Source: Purshia tridentata
Lineage: Eukaryota > Streptophyta > Magnoliopsida > Rosales > Rosaceae
NCBI GenBank assembly: GCA_003254885.1
Contig: QANT01008422.1
Coordinates: forward strand, 1-64,000
Direction: 5' to 3'
Length of the DNA stretch: 64,000 nt
The notes below the pieces were generated by a model that saw only the letters and a program-made list of their open reading frames with translations, was not told the DNA's origin and ran no database searches. How positions within the stretch are numbered: the first letter of the stretch is position 1; every line of letters starts with the position of its first letter. This document shows, piece after piece, positions 1 through 10,502 of the stretch. The position numbers and the translations under genes are program-made.

Positions 1-396
1 GCGGGTGGAAGGCTTAAAGAGTCATCCCGTGACACTATGGATAGGGAATAGAGAACAGAGAAAGTTTCGTCAGAGACATGCCAATGCTGAGATGGGTGGA
101 CGTTAACGACGTCGTTTTACCTGTTGCTTTACGGGGCAAGCTGGTGACTTGAAATTGTTTGTGGTTTGGGTACTCTCTCGTGGACAAGTATGGAACAGTA
201 TTTTAACTCGTTCCTTTGTTTCTTTCAGCAACAAAAACAAGAAACAAGAAAAAATAGATTTTTGCTAAGATTTCAATCAAGGTTCTTGCCTTCTTGGAAT
301 GGACCGAATGGTATTCCATAATTATTTATTATTATTTTTTTTAAGAGGCAGAAAGTATGGTATATATATTAATAGAGAACCTTAATACACGTGAAC
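1..396. other. Intergenic, no gene seen
   Basis: I see no convincing coding frame. The stretch is mixed-composition sequence ending in an AT-rich run just before the tRNA gene, including a short TATATATA tract near 361-368 that could serve the tRNA's upstream region. Confidence 0.5.
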
Positions 397-478
397 GACG
401 CTTTGGCCGAGTGGTTAAGGCGTGTGCCTGCTAAGTACATGGGGTTTCCCCGCGAGAGTTCGAATCTCTCAGGCGTCG
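397..478 (+). tRNA. tRNA-Ser (anticodon GCU)
   Basis: An 82-nt cloverleaf can be folded by eye. The 7-bp acceptor stem pairs GACGCTT with AGGCGTC (one G-T pair), followed by discriminator G at 478. The D arm reads GGCCGAGTGGTTAAGGC. The anticodon stem TGTGC/GTACA encloses the loop CTGCTAA, with anticodon GCT at 430-432, which reads AGC/AGU serine codons. A long variable arm (TGGGGTTTCCCCGC), the class II hallmark of tRNA-Ser, follows. The T arm GAGAG/CTCTC encloses TTCGAAT. No intron is present. A T-run follows within 10 nt (TTTTGTTTTG), fitting Pol III termination. Confidence 0.97.
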
Positions 479-1636
479 TATACTTTTGTTTTGTTTCTGT
501 TCAACATTTAATTCTATGAGCCCAAGTAAAATCCATTTTGTACCATAGGCCCAATCACTTGTGGACTAGATAGAGTTAATTGGATGTAGTAGTTTGAAAG
601 CCTTTAAGAAATAAATGTTTATTGGACAAATTGATAGTTACACTTGATTGTGATTGCATGTTTGCATTTCTATACGTATTATCACAACAATTTTGGACTT
701 GGCCATAGGACTTGTAACAAGCTAGAACAATGGGAAACTTATAGTTTACATAAAAACAATGAATCAGCAGACGAGGATACAAAAACAAGACCATGAACCC
801 AAATATCCAACACGATATGCAATGGTCCCATCAGCCTTGAACAGCCTAAAATTTTCTGTAAGAAGTTGGTCCAGGTTTTAAGTTCACCACAGTGTTATAG
901 TGCTAATTAATAAAACGTTGTCGTTTGGTTTAGTTATCCTCATTACCTCACTGCTGAGCCTGCTTTGGCGTTTGAGCAGCAGCAGCTTTGGTGTTTGAGC
1001 AATGCTCCTCCACCCAAATAAGTAACAAAGGGTTCTTCGAGTTGCGATGTTAATCAAAACCCTCCACATTTTTTATTTTTTGGTAACTGAATTTTAATCT
1101 ATAGTAAATTTGAGAAATCCCCTTTAAATTCATTCATGGTTCTCCGATTAACACCTATGTAATTATTGTTTTTTCTTTACATGTCAATTCTTATAGATAA
1201 TTTCTGCAATAATGATGATTTTAAATGCATAATAATGATGATTTTAATAATATGCATAAAAGTAGGGATTAATTAGATGATACTGGATGGTAAACGTTTT
1301 TGAGAGCATGGCAAGTTTTGTAAATATTTAAAAGTATATGGTATAAAGATATCCTACGAAGCATTTAAAATTTAAAAATGGACCTAATTTTATAATTTAT
1401 ATTCAATGGGTTAAGTTTTGTAAAATATAATTTGTAAGGGCTTTTATCAAAATAACCCTTTAATCTAAACCCTCTACAATTTTTAATTTTTATTTTTATG
1501 GCTGAGATGTTATTTGGAACTTTCTTCTTCCTTTTGTTTTGGCATGGGTGATTCTTCATATAAATCACACATACATATTACTTGTAGCCATTTGCACATT
1601 TATTTTATGTGCTCGTACATGTTACCTTTTGGGTGA
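479..1636. other. Intergenic, no gene seen
   Basis: AT-rich spacer between the tRNA gene and the 3' end of the peroxidase pseudogene. Only short open frames without family features occur. A small direct repeat, ATAATGATGATTTTAA, is present twice near 1208-1250. Confidence 0.5.
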
Positions 1637-2908
1637 TCAATTAAATTTTGAGCACACTTTTGTAATCTCTCCTTGTGCACCAGTTTTGACCTCAATGCTC
1701 CTCATTTTGACCATAGCTTTTGGGAACTCAGTGTAAAATCTAAATCCCAGTAACCCCCTTATGTTCCCAGCATAATTTTGCATTGTGCTGCGTGTTGCAG
1801 CATCATCCCAAAGCCTCTGGTCCGACTCCAGAACTCCATTACCATCCCTCACATTCTTAAAGAAACTCACATCAAACTTGGTCTGGCTGCCTTTGTCTAA
1901 TGCCACACGTTCAGAGCCATCACCATTTTTGGGGCAAAGAGCTTGGAGTTGTGCCAGGAATGCTTGGTTTATGGTTGGGTCCGAATTGCCAGTGGCTGTG
2001 AAATTGTAAAGACGGTTTGGCCAGTGGTATGTTGAAGAGAGTTGCATTAAATATTCCGCATAAATAGATTTAAAACAGTCGGTACATATAAATCATTGTA
2101 GCCCTTGTGCTGAAGAGAGTTGAATTACCAACTAGAGTTACAAGATCCTGATCGTCAAGGCCTTTAGCAGCAAATTTTTGCCTTTGGGCAGCAACAGAAT
2201 CAAGAGGAGAAGGTAAATTCGAGGCTTGAGATGACAAAGAGATCCTCCCATCTCTTCTTCCAGTGAGTACTTTCCAACTTGGACCATCGCTCTGAAATAG
2301 AACATACAAAAGGTGTAGCACCGCAGAAAAAAAAGAAACAAGGTTTTTAGCACAAATTTTGACAGAGATATAGAGATAGCTGGAGATATAGATATTACCA
2401 AGTCAACAGCATCGCGAGCAGCCAATGCAAGTATATCAGCACATGAAACAACTCCAGGACACAAGGCCTCTAGTTGTGCTTTTGCATCATCAATTGCTTC
2501 AAATCCTCTTAACCCAAGATTCGGCAATGCATTTATCTCCGCCGAAGAGTCTTTAATCAAAACCGAACCATCACAGCCCTGTGGAACATGAACACAAGCA
2601 TCAGTCATGAAAATGAAGCCCAAACAAGCATGCAAATTTTCCATGTACAACATGCACAAAATTGAAAAGGGTCTCAGCTAGCAAGGAAGAGAACAAAACC
2701 TGAACAAAGCAGTCATGGAAATGAAGCCTAAGCAAGCCAGCTGCAATGGTTGGATCTTTGTTATAAACTTATAGTATGATTCAACCGTGGACCTGACTAC
2801 GGCCTCTGCTTTTGGGCATGAAGAAGAGTAAAACCCAGTTCTCAATTGACCTTATACAGGAAAAATCATAACCAGAATGACAAGAGAAACCAACCCTATA
2901 GCTTTCAT
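1637..2908 (-). pseudogene. Class III peroxidase pseudogene (PER25-like)
   Basis: The four-exon layout of secretory plant peroxidases is visible. Exon 1 (ATG at 2908-2906, to about 2702) encodes a signal-peptide-like start, FYSSSCPKAEAVV and the distal haem motif LHFHDCFVQ. Exon 2 (2578-2399) encodes [15 protein letters not shown] and [18 protein letters not shown]. Exon 3 (2291-2129) encodes [10 protein letters not shown] and DLVTLVG. Exon 4 (to the stop at 1637) encodes RLYNFTATGNSDPTINQ and ends VCSKFN. Lesions: an in-frame TAA after codon 18 in the signal peptide; about 8 extra bases (a TATAA-type duplication) near 2765-2773 that shift the frame before NKDPTIAAG; and, at the start of exon 4, loss of the bases between HT(I/T)GQT and RLYNF, which also shifts the frame and removes a conserved Cys. 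The exon 4 acceptor is not clear. No functional haem enzyme is expected. The PER25 assignment is from memory of the family. Confidence 0.85.
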
Positions 2909-4276
2909 AGCTTACTATGGACAAGTAAACGCAAACCCAACTGGGTACTAATTGCTAGTTTACTCTTCACTGCTAACATGTGCCACTACTCTGTTTATAA
3001 ATGGGATTTGCACATGAACCACTTTCTCCCCATGTCTTTGTTCAATTGGATTTTAGGCTTGTAAGTTGTAACCCTTTTATTAGTGGAACGTCTGGGGCCC
3101 CTACAAAATTTAGAAGATGGTGGTTTTCTCTTTATATATTTTTTTTTCTCAATGGGAGAGTTGGAACTTGGAAGTGGATTTCACTATATATGCATGTTGT
3201 ATTTGAATTTACTGAGATAATGGAGTAGGCCTTGCTATCTTTGATCCGATTCTTTAGCTTTATTCCTCCACGGACGCCTTTTTTTCCCACTATTGATGTT
3301 TTGCGTTTAAGTCCTTTTCTTCGTTTCGTTTCTTTTCTTTTCTTTTCTTTTCTTTTCTTTTCCGCTTGTTCTCATTGGGTTCACATTTGGTTTCATTTCC
3401 TATTTTTGCATGGAAAACTTGATTGCATGCAAATATTTTGATAGCTTCTGAATTAGTGCAGCACTTTGTGGGTGCCTAAGTTAGTAGTTAGTACTTGTAG
3501 TGCAACATATAATTCGAGAAATGTTTATAATCCAAGTATTTTTCCTCTTTATACTCAGTAGGATTTGCAATGCAGAGTTTGTAAGCCTTAAATGCCATGG
3601 CCCTAGTCTATAGCAACTCTTAGGAATAGAGAAGGTTCAAGCTAGGAACATATAAATAGTATCGCCAGATTCACCAGAAGACTAATGGGTCCATGATGAA
3701 TTAAACCAAATCCCTCTTCATCCTGCTATATGCCCCTGTAGTCTGTACAAGCTGTGAGAACATTGACACCTAATAAGTGGCTTTTCTCTGCGGAAAATTA
3801 GCTATTACTTTCCAAATTTTTTATTTTTAGTGTGAAACAAGACATTGTCCACAAAGCTCCACATTTACAGGCCAAACAGGCCAATATTTTCTAGCAGACC
3901 ATGGATCTCACCGACTCCTTTTAGTTTCCGCTCAGGGACGGGTCAGAAAGCAATATGCTTGACCGAAAAAAAAAAAAAAAANNNAAAAAAAAAAAAAAAA
4001 AAAAGCCGTATGCAACACCCAATCCACATACTGTGGAAACAAAAATGGTTGACAAAAAATTTCATAGTTGTGGAACATTATTACTTCTATTAGGCCAAAT
4101 ATCTTATTATACAGAAATTTTAATTCTACTCAATTCATTCCAGCTACAATTGTGCATTTTACATCTGTGTTAGTATATAGAGCATGCATAGCAGATGCAT
4201 GTAAATTTTTAAAAATAAATAACAAAAACAAAACAAAATGGACATACTAGTCCCCATTTCACTTCTAATAACCAAA
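2909..4276. other. Intergenic with microsatellite and assembly gap
   Basis: No gene is recognised between the peroxidase pseudogene and the SPX stop codon. It contains a (TTTTC)n run around 3327-3362 and a poly-A tract interrupted by three Ns at 3982-3984, an unresolved homopolymer. Confidence 0.6.
3327..3362 (+). repeat. (TTTTC)n microsatellite
   Basis: About seven copies of a TTTTC pentamer run without interruption in the intergenic region. The reading frames crossing it show FLFFSFLFFS-type low-complexity peptides, which should not be taken as coding. Confidence 0.9.
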
Positions 4277-6206
4277 CTACTTAGCAACTTGTTCAAGAAC
4301 AGGGACCTTTTTCCATGCATCCTCTAATCCACTAATTTGCAGCGGGGGCAATGAAAACGCACTGACAGTTGAGCTTCCACTCCTAATTTCTTTCAAAACC
4401 CGCAATGCTGATATCGTACTTTTCATGTGTAAGCTCTGCATATACTCAATCTCTGCAAGTTCCTTGGTTACTCTTTGAATACCATCACTCTTGGTAGTGG
4501 CAGAAGTTGAAGGATCGAACCCTTCATCCCGATCAGATGCTTTAGTTGGAGCTATCTGTTCATTAATGGGGAAGAGCTGGTCAAGCATGGTCTCACACTC
4601 CTTCACAAGCTTGTAGAGCAAGTCAGTGGTGAAGAAAGGCTGTTGCAAGACCTTCTGAATAAAGGCCAAGCGAATAAGAGCACCAGTTCTTTTGTCATAC
4701 TTCTTCAGTATCTTTACCAGTCCTGTTCAAAGGGATCAAATTGAGCTTTTTAAACCAATAATATCTCTACACAATACAGGTTAACAAGTCCTGAATGGCT
4801 ATGCAAGTATTCAGATCCTCCAAAAGTAAATTCAAGGGATCAAACTCCATTTGGTTTTAACAGAGTATAGGTGGGTAAATACAGAATTCCCTTTATAACC
4901 GCAATGTCGTGATTGGTTTTCAGTTTTAAGTAGGTAGATATTTCTCAAACCTATTTGGTTAAGCAAACTACACCATAAGTAGTTTAAAAGAGTAATGAAT
5001 GTAGAGCATCTCCCAAATTAGTTATGAGGCTTATATCCTAAATGCCTCATTATATACATGGTAAACTGAAACAAGTTTGTTAAAGAGTTATGAGTTGAAT
5101 AAATGTAAACATGTGTAAATCTATCTCCAATAAAATCATTACCTGTATAGTTGAGGGCACTGTAATTCTCCAACAAAACCATCTCTCCGTGGAAGTCGAC
5201 TATTTCCTTGCGAATCTTGATAATCTCTTCATTGGAATGCTTTGCTTTTGCCACCCTGTCTTGTATCTCCTGCATTCCATACACATACAAATACAATTCA
5301 TCACCTGCCATCGTATATTAAACTGAAAAAGCTTTGCAATTCCACCAATACAAAAAGAAAGGCGCAAGTTAGCACTGATTTCATATAGGGCACCAGACGG
5401 CGTTTGTTAACCAACGGAATATACCGCGGCAAAAAGCACCAGTCATACAAAGTGAAGTGCGAAGCACTAGTTCAAGGTGACACGTGGCAGTCTCCCACAC
5501 ATGAATATATTGTGTGGTTGACAATGCAACGGCAAAAGCGCCAATATGACTAACGGTCTATCATAAAAATCGAGGAATAAAGACTCCGTGTGCGCATGCT
5601 AAGCTTAAAACCTATCAGACTGGCAACACAGTTTAGGAGCGATAAGAACCAAGAATCGAAAGGACCACTTAAAGCGCACAATAGAATAACGGTACTGATT
5701 TGTGTGAACGACGTCGTTTAAGTATGGTTCGCGTTCTTATCTTTCATATGTAGTCCGAGGCTTAAATCCAAACAATTCAGATTCCAAATTCAGAAAATCA
5801 GGGGTTTTACGAGACTTATTGAATCAAAATTAGAAAAAATTTCTCAGAAAACAAACAACAAAGTAAGCAAAGAAACGATAATATGAAAGTAAAAAAATAA
5901 TACCTTCAATCTAATAATGTATTCTTCCTCCTTTTCGACGAAGAAGGAGTTGAATTTCTCGAGCTCGTCCTCCAACAACCGAATGAAATTGATCTCCACC
6001 GTGGACATACGAGGAGCGTCCGTACAATCGGCGGAGGCATCGTCGTCGACTCGGAGGCGCTTGAAGGGCCTGTTGTTGTTTTTGTCAGCGCCTTTGGGTT
6101 CGATGAGCTTCAAGCGCTTCTTGAGCTCCTTGTAGGACAAGAACTTGTCCCGCCATTCCGGCAAGGTTTCCTCGATCTGGTTGCTCAGGCTCTTCCCGAA
6201 CTTCAT
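4277..6206 (-). CDS. SPX1: SPX domain protein, SPX1/SPX2 type (phosphate sensing)
   Basis: Three exons (6206-5904, 5269-5143, 4722-4277) join into 876 nt, 291 residues. The start is the ATG giving MKFGKSL, the universal SPX N-terminus; frames opening further upstream lie in the leader. Residues 1-35 hold the first SPX helices (LPEWRDKFLSYKELKKRLK). Exon 2 carries QDRVAKAKHSNEEI and FHGEMVLLENYSALNYTG. Exon 3 opens with LVKILKKYDKRTG, the basic surface that binds inositol pyrophosphates in this family. There is no EXS, MFS or RING domain, so this is a stand-alone SPX protein; the length fits SPX1/2 (Arabidopsis 256 and 287 aa). Known role of the clade: nuclear, binds PHR transcription factors when phosphate is ample and blocks them. 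Two P1BS boxes lie about 200 bp upstream, fitting feedback control by PHR. The tail beyond about residue 165 is variable. SPX1 versus SPX2 cannot be settled by eye. Confidence 0.93.
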
Positions 6207-6401
6207 CTCGAAAGCTAGCCTAGCTTTTTTGTTGTTCGATTTCTTACAAAGATGAAATCTTTGAAATTTTCCCGGGAAAGTGACGGAAAATGACGACAGA
6301 AAATACAAGGAGATATGGGAGTGGTAGTAGCTGTGGTAGTGAAGGTGAAGCGAGAGAGAGAAGGAAGGCGAGGCAGGGAGGGGGATATAACGGTAAGGAG
6401 A

Positions 6402-6409
6402 GAATATTC
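6402..6409 (-). promoter_or_regulatory. P1BS box (PHR1-binding site) upstream of SPX
   Basis: GAATATTC fits the consensus GNATATNC exactly and is palindromic. It lies 196 bp upstream of the SPX start codon. In Arabidopsis SPX1 is a direct PHR1 target through such boxes. Assignment rests on the motif, position and gene identity. Confidence 0.7.
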
Positions 6410-6424
6410 CAAGGGTTAATGTTG

Positions 6425-6432
6425 GAATATCC
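6425..6432 (-). promoter_or_regulatory. Second P1BS box upstream of SPX
   Basis: GAATATCC also fits GNATATNC. It starts 23 bp from the start of the first box, 219 bp upstream of the SPX ATG. A close pair of P1BS sites is typical of strongly phosphate-starvation-induced promoters. Confidence 0.7.
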
Positions 6433-6533
6433 TTTTGTTTTCTAAGAGTATATTTCGGGTTTTATTCCCTTTCTTTCTCAGCAAGTCATTACTCACACAC
6501 GAGTCCCCCGACTCACAAGAGTGTGTGTGTGTT

Positions 6534-6535
<2 letters not shown>

Positions 6536-6564
<29 letters not shown>

Positions 6565-6568
6565 GGAG
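6536..6568 (+). repeat. GA-rich microsatellite in the SPX upstream region
   Basis: A nearly pure (GA)n run with one AAAG interruption follows a short (GT)n run. It is about 330 bp upstream of the SPX start codon. GA/CT runs are common in plant promoters and 5' leaders. Confidence 0.85.
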
Positions 6569-9020
6569 ATTTTATTTTTAATTTTAATTATATTTTTTAT
6601 GTGCTTTAGAAGGGACACGTGGAGCAGTCCTGCTTTTGGAATGGCTCAAAGAGTGTGTAGCCGGGTTGAAGTGAGCCACTGAGCTGACTCGTATTGTGGG
6701 GAGTTGGTAAGGCTAGTGAGTAGTGATATATGTGCTGCCTGCTATGCAATAAGGTTTAGGACTAATTATATACATACATTATTCATAATTTTCTTCATGT
6801 ATACTAGCAAGCTTACCAAAATTATTATGTGATTGGGTGATTTAGGGTAATTTATCTGTTTCAGTCATGTATGTGAAATTTGACCTAAGAAGGTTGAATG
6901 ATGAACTTCTTTTTAATTATCTTAATCACAATAAAATGAAATTAAGGTGTATAATTTAGTGTAAGTAACGAGTTTTGAATGTCCATGTTGTAGCATTCAA
7001 TATTTTTTAATATCTAACAATAGTGAGATTAAATAATTCATCTTTTTCCTTTAAATTAGAAGATGCATTTCATATTCTTCATTGAATACACATGAATTTA
7101 GTCATTTATCTTATCAAATCTTATTATATGCATCAAACAAGGCCATTATGTATTATAGTGTAATTTTAATGGTGGTAGCTATCTTTTTAGAAGGTTGTCG
7201 ATTACATGTGTAGGCTCAGTATTAGACTGTGCTTATAGCAATAGTGCCCGTTTTGCCCATTGATTCATATCTCTAAATTCATTTTATTCTGTACTCCACC
7301 TTCACAAATTACTACACATCTTCTCATTATAATTATTTTATTGCATATCAAATCCAAAATATGTCTTTTTTTTTTTGTACCACATTAATATAAAGTTTCT
7401 AATAGAAGTAAAACTTACCAATACAAATATCACTTTCAACAAACATGTGATATCATATTTAGTAGAGAAAATATTATACAAATAATTTTATTCAAATACA
7501 GAATCAAATATTATTAACTGTATATTAAAAGTTTTACTTAATGCATTAGGCAAGTTGAATTTTATTTTATTTTTTCTTCTTCTCATTAATGATGCATCAC
7601 TAGTAGTCTTTATATTTCTCAAGGCTATTGGATAAAATTTTGACCATAGAATATTAATGGATAATATTTAGCATGTCCTCAAAAAAAGACATATTTTCTA
7701 TCTCAATGATAAGTTAGATAACATTATAAAATGTCTCTATCCAATGTAATTAGTGAAATTAAATTATCATTTAATGGCCACAATATAATACTAAGAGAAA
7801 GCTAACAGTTGTTAAATGCTAATACTTGTACAGAATAATCGTGAAAGATCCAGAAGTACAACCGATTATCTCAAGTGCCCTTCAAATTCAATCATTGATT
7901 AATAAGCTAGTTGGAAGATGACCCAACTCAGTGCCACGTCAAAGTGATCGATACTAAAGTCATAATTTATAAAAACTATTTTATTAATTTCATTAGAAAA
8001 CAAAAAACAAGAAAAGAAAAAAAAGTGTGTCTGTTTGTTTTAAGGGGAAGCCGACATTTTGTGGCGCGGTAGATAAAAGCCGAGCCAAAGTAGTAGAGTC
8101 AGAGTGAAGTGAGTTTTGCTCATTTATGAAGCATGGTATAATTCCAAAAGCATTTCAGAAATATGCCTTATCTTTATTAAAATACGTACGCGTGGCTCTT
8201 AACTTAAGACAGCTTGATAAACACGACAACGCAATGAACATGTCCAACTTCGTACATTAAATTAAATTAAATTCGCATGAAATTTAATATTGGAATTTTG
8301 TGTTCCTCACGGACAAGATTCGGATCTCTCTGAGGGATATTCTTGGCTTCGACTCTTGATTTCCAGACTCTCTTGGAAGTTGGGAAGTTGGAACCTTCGC
8401 TTTATTATTTAATTGGAAGCTGCGCTTTACGGTCAGACAAAATAGTAGCACTAATTTTTATCCTAACTTTATAAATCTTCAATATATTTGATAGTTTTCA
8501 TAATTTTTTGTTATGAACTTCATTTATTTATAATTTATAATAAATTAACATGTCATATGTCTTATTATTTAATAGCTAAAAATTAGAATAATAATTTTGT
8601 GCCTCTAATATTATAGCAGGCAAAGAGTATGATCCCTTATTGTGAGTATTTTTTACCTAGCTTCCTTTTTTCCTATTCGTCAATCTAGTATAAAATTTTT
8701 GAAACATTGTTATGGGTTAAAAGTTAAATACTTAAATTCATAGCTAAAAGAGAGAGAAAACCCCCTAGGACTAGTTTGAATAATGAGGAATAAAAAAAAA
8801 ATTGATTAGGATCACATATTAAATTAAAAGATTCGATTTCATATAATGTACTGATAAAGGGGATATAGAGTGAAAAAGAATATAGAGTTGGACAAAGATT
8901 TTGTTTAAGCTAGATTTGCTGACTAATTTGGGGTCAAACTTAGACTGATTTATCTATATACTGAATTTAAAATTATAACGTACTGTTAGTTTTATCAAAC
9001 AACCATGCACATTTTATACT

Positions 9021-9173
9021 AATAAGGGAATAAATACTTATATAAAAGTCACATACACATGTTTAGATAATTGATTTAAGGGAGGCGATTTTTGCACTCC
9101 ACTTGTCTCCATTAAATAAGGGAATAAATACTTATATAAAAGTCACATATATATGTTTAGATAATTGATTTAA
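9021..9173 (+). repeat. 59-bp direct repeat, period 94 bp
   Basis: The segment beginning AATAAGGGAATAAATAC occurs at 9021-9079 and again at 9115-9173. The copies differ mainly at CATACACATG versus CATATATATG. The 35 bp between them is unique, so this looks like a partial or eroded tandem duplication. Confidence 0.8.
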
Positions 9174-10217
9174 TAGTTTAACATGTTATATTATTAAGTT
9201 ATTAATATGAATTATATATAAAATATACTAAATTAATATTTTTTTATTACAAGTGAGGGAGAAGCTTTTGTCTTCGGCCAACTAGGCTAACTAGATCAAT
9301 CCTAATTCACTAATATACTAACCATAAACATGCTAACCATAGTTGTTCCAAACAGAAACAAAAATTATATATTGTGTGTAGCATGTTATAATAAGAGTAG
9401 AAGAGAAACCATTAATTGCAAAACAAAAAAAAAAAAGTAGAAGAGGAAATGATAAGCCATGAAAGCTTTGGCATATTCTGTTTTGGTTCCTTTGTGCTCT
9501 GAGTTTCCCACATCAGGAATTGGTAGTTGTCATCTATTTTCCCACCCAGAAACTATATTTTATGCCCTTGCATTAATCTTTTCCTTTACTAATACTGTAT
9601 ATACATTTGATTGGTTGTTGTTGTGGCCGACTCCATTTTTCTGTTACCACACATTCGGAAAATTTCCTTTTGCCGCTTCACATTTCACTAATAACAACCA
9701 TCACAGGTCATTTTTCTTTTTGGGTTCCTTCAACATAATTTATAGATCCTAAGGCTTTGCCTTTGAATTTTCAATTGGGGAACTTACCTTAGTTGCCCAT
9801 GTCGTTACTTAAAAAGAGGCATATACCCTATTATAAAATAATAATAATAATAATAAGGGAATAAACCCCAAATCCCAGGTTGTAATTACTAATTTACTAA
9901 TTTGCATATTGTCATTGAAGTTTAGCTCAATTAGTCTTACAATTATTTTAAAAAAAAATTAAAAGGAGCACACTGGCGGGACCTTAAATAAAATTTGAAG
10001 AATGATATTATAAGATATGGTCAAAAGGTATATGGAGAAGATTTTTCAGGATATTCCTAATAGAAGTAATTAAGAATGTTATCCCATGCCTACTTTTTTT
10101 CCTTTTTTTTTTGGGCCGGTCTGATAGTATATAATGTTTTACTTAATGGGTCTCCAAATTTTATGACATAATTTTTAACTAAACAAGATATTTAAGTGCT
10201 TGGTCGTATGAATAATA

Positions 10218-10502
10218 CTAAAAGCCTGTTTAATACTGTTTCGTATAAATACTTTTATTGAGTGGTACTCTTGTTGAAAGCGTTATTGAAAGAAGCACAT
10301 AAAATTTTTAATAAAAATTCTAATATTTCATGCAAAAGACTTTTAAATACTTATTGATAAAACCGTTTGTAAAGTGATTTTCAAAAAACTTATTAAAAAT
10401 ACTTTTATAACTTATAGCATTTATATATTTATGTACCAAAAACATTTGTACTGACTTGAAAACACTTGTAGCAGTACTAAAAATAGTGTCAAAGGACCTT
10501 AA
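10218..10502. mobile_element. Possible degenerate hAT-type MITE
   Basis: About 285 bp bounded by imperfect inverted ends (TAAAAGCCTGTTTAATACTG at the left; the reverse complement of the right end reads TAAGGTCCTTTGACACTATT). The interior repeats short motifs such as TACTTTTA and ACTTATTAAAAATACTT, as in many plant non-autonomous hAT elements. I could not find a clean 8-bp target duplication, so the call is tentative. Confidence 0.3.

Noticed and set aside
9459-9752. 97-residue plus-strand frame, Phe-rich
   Set aside because: No family features; isolated in an 8-kb gene-poor region and starts amid spacer sequence with no promoter context.
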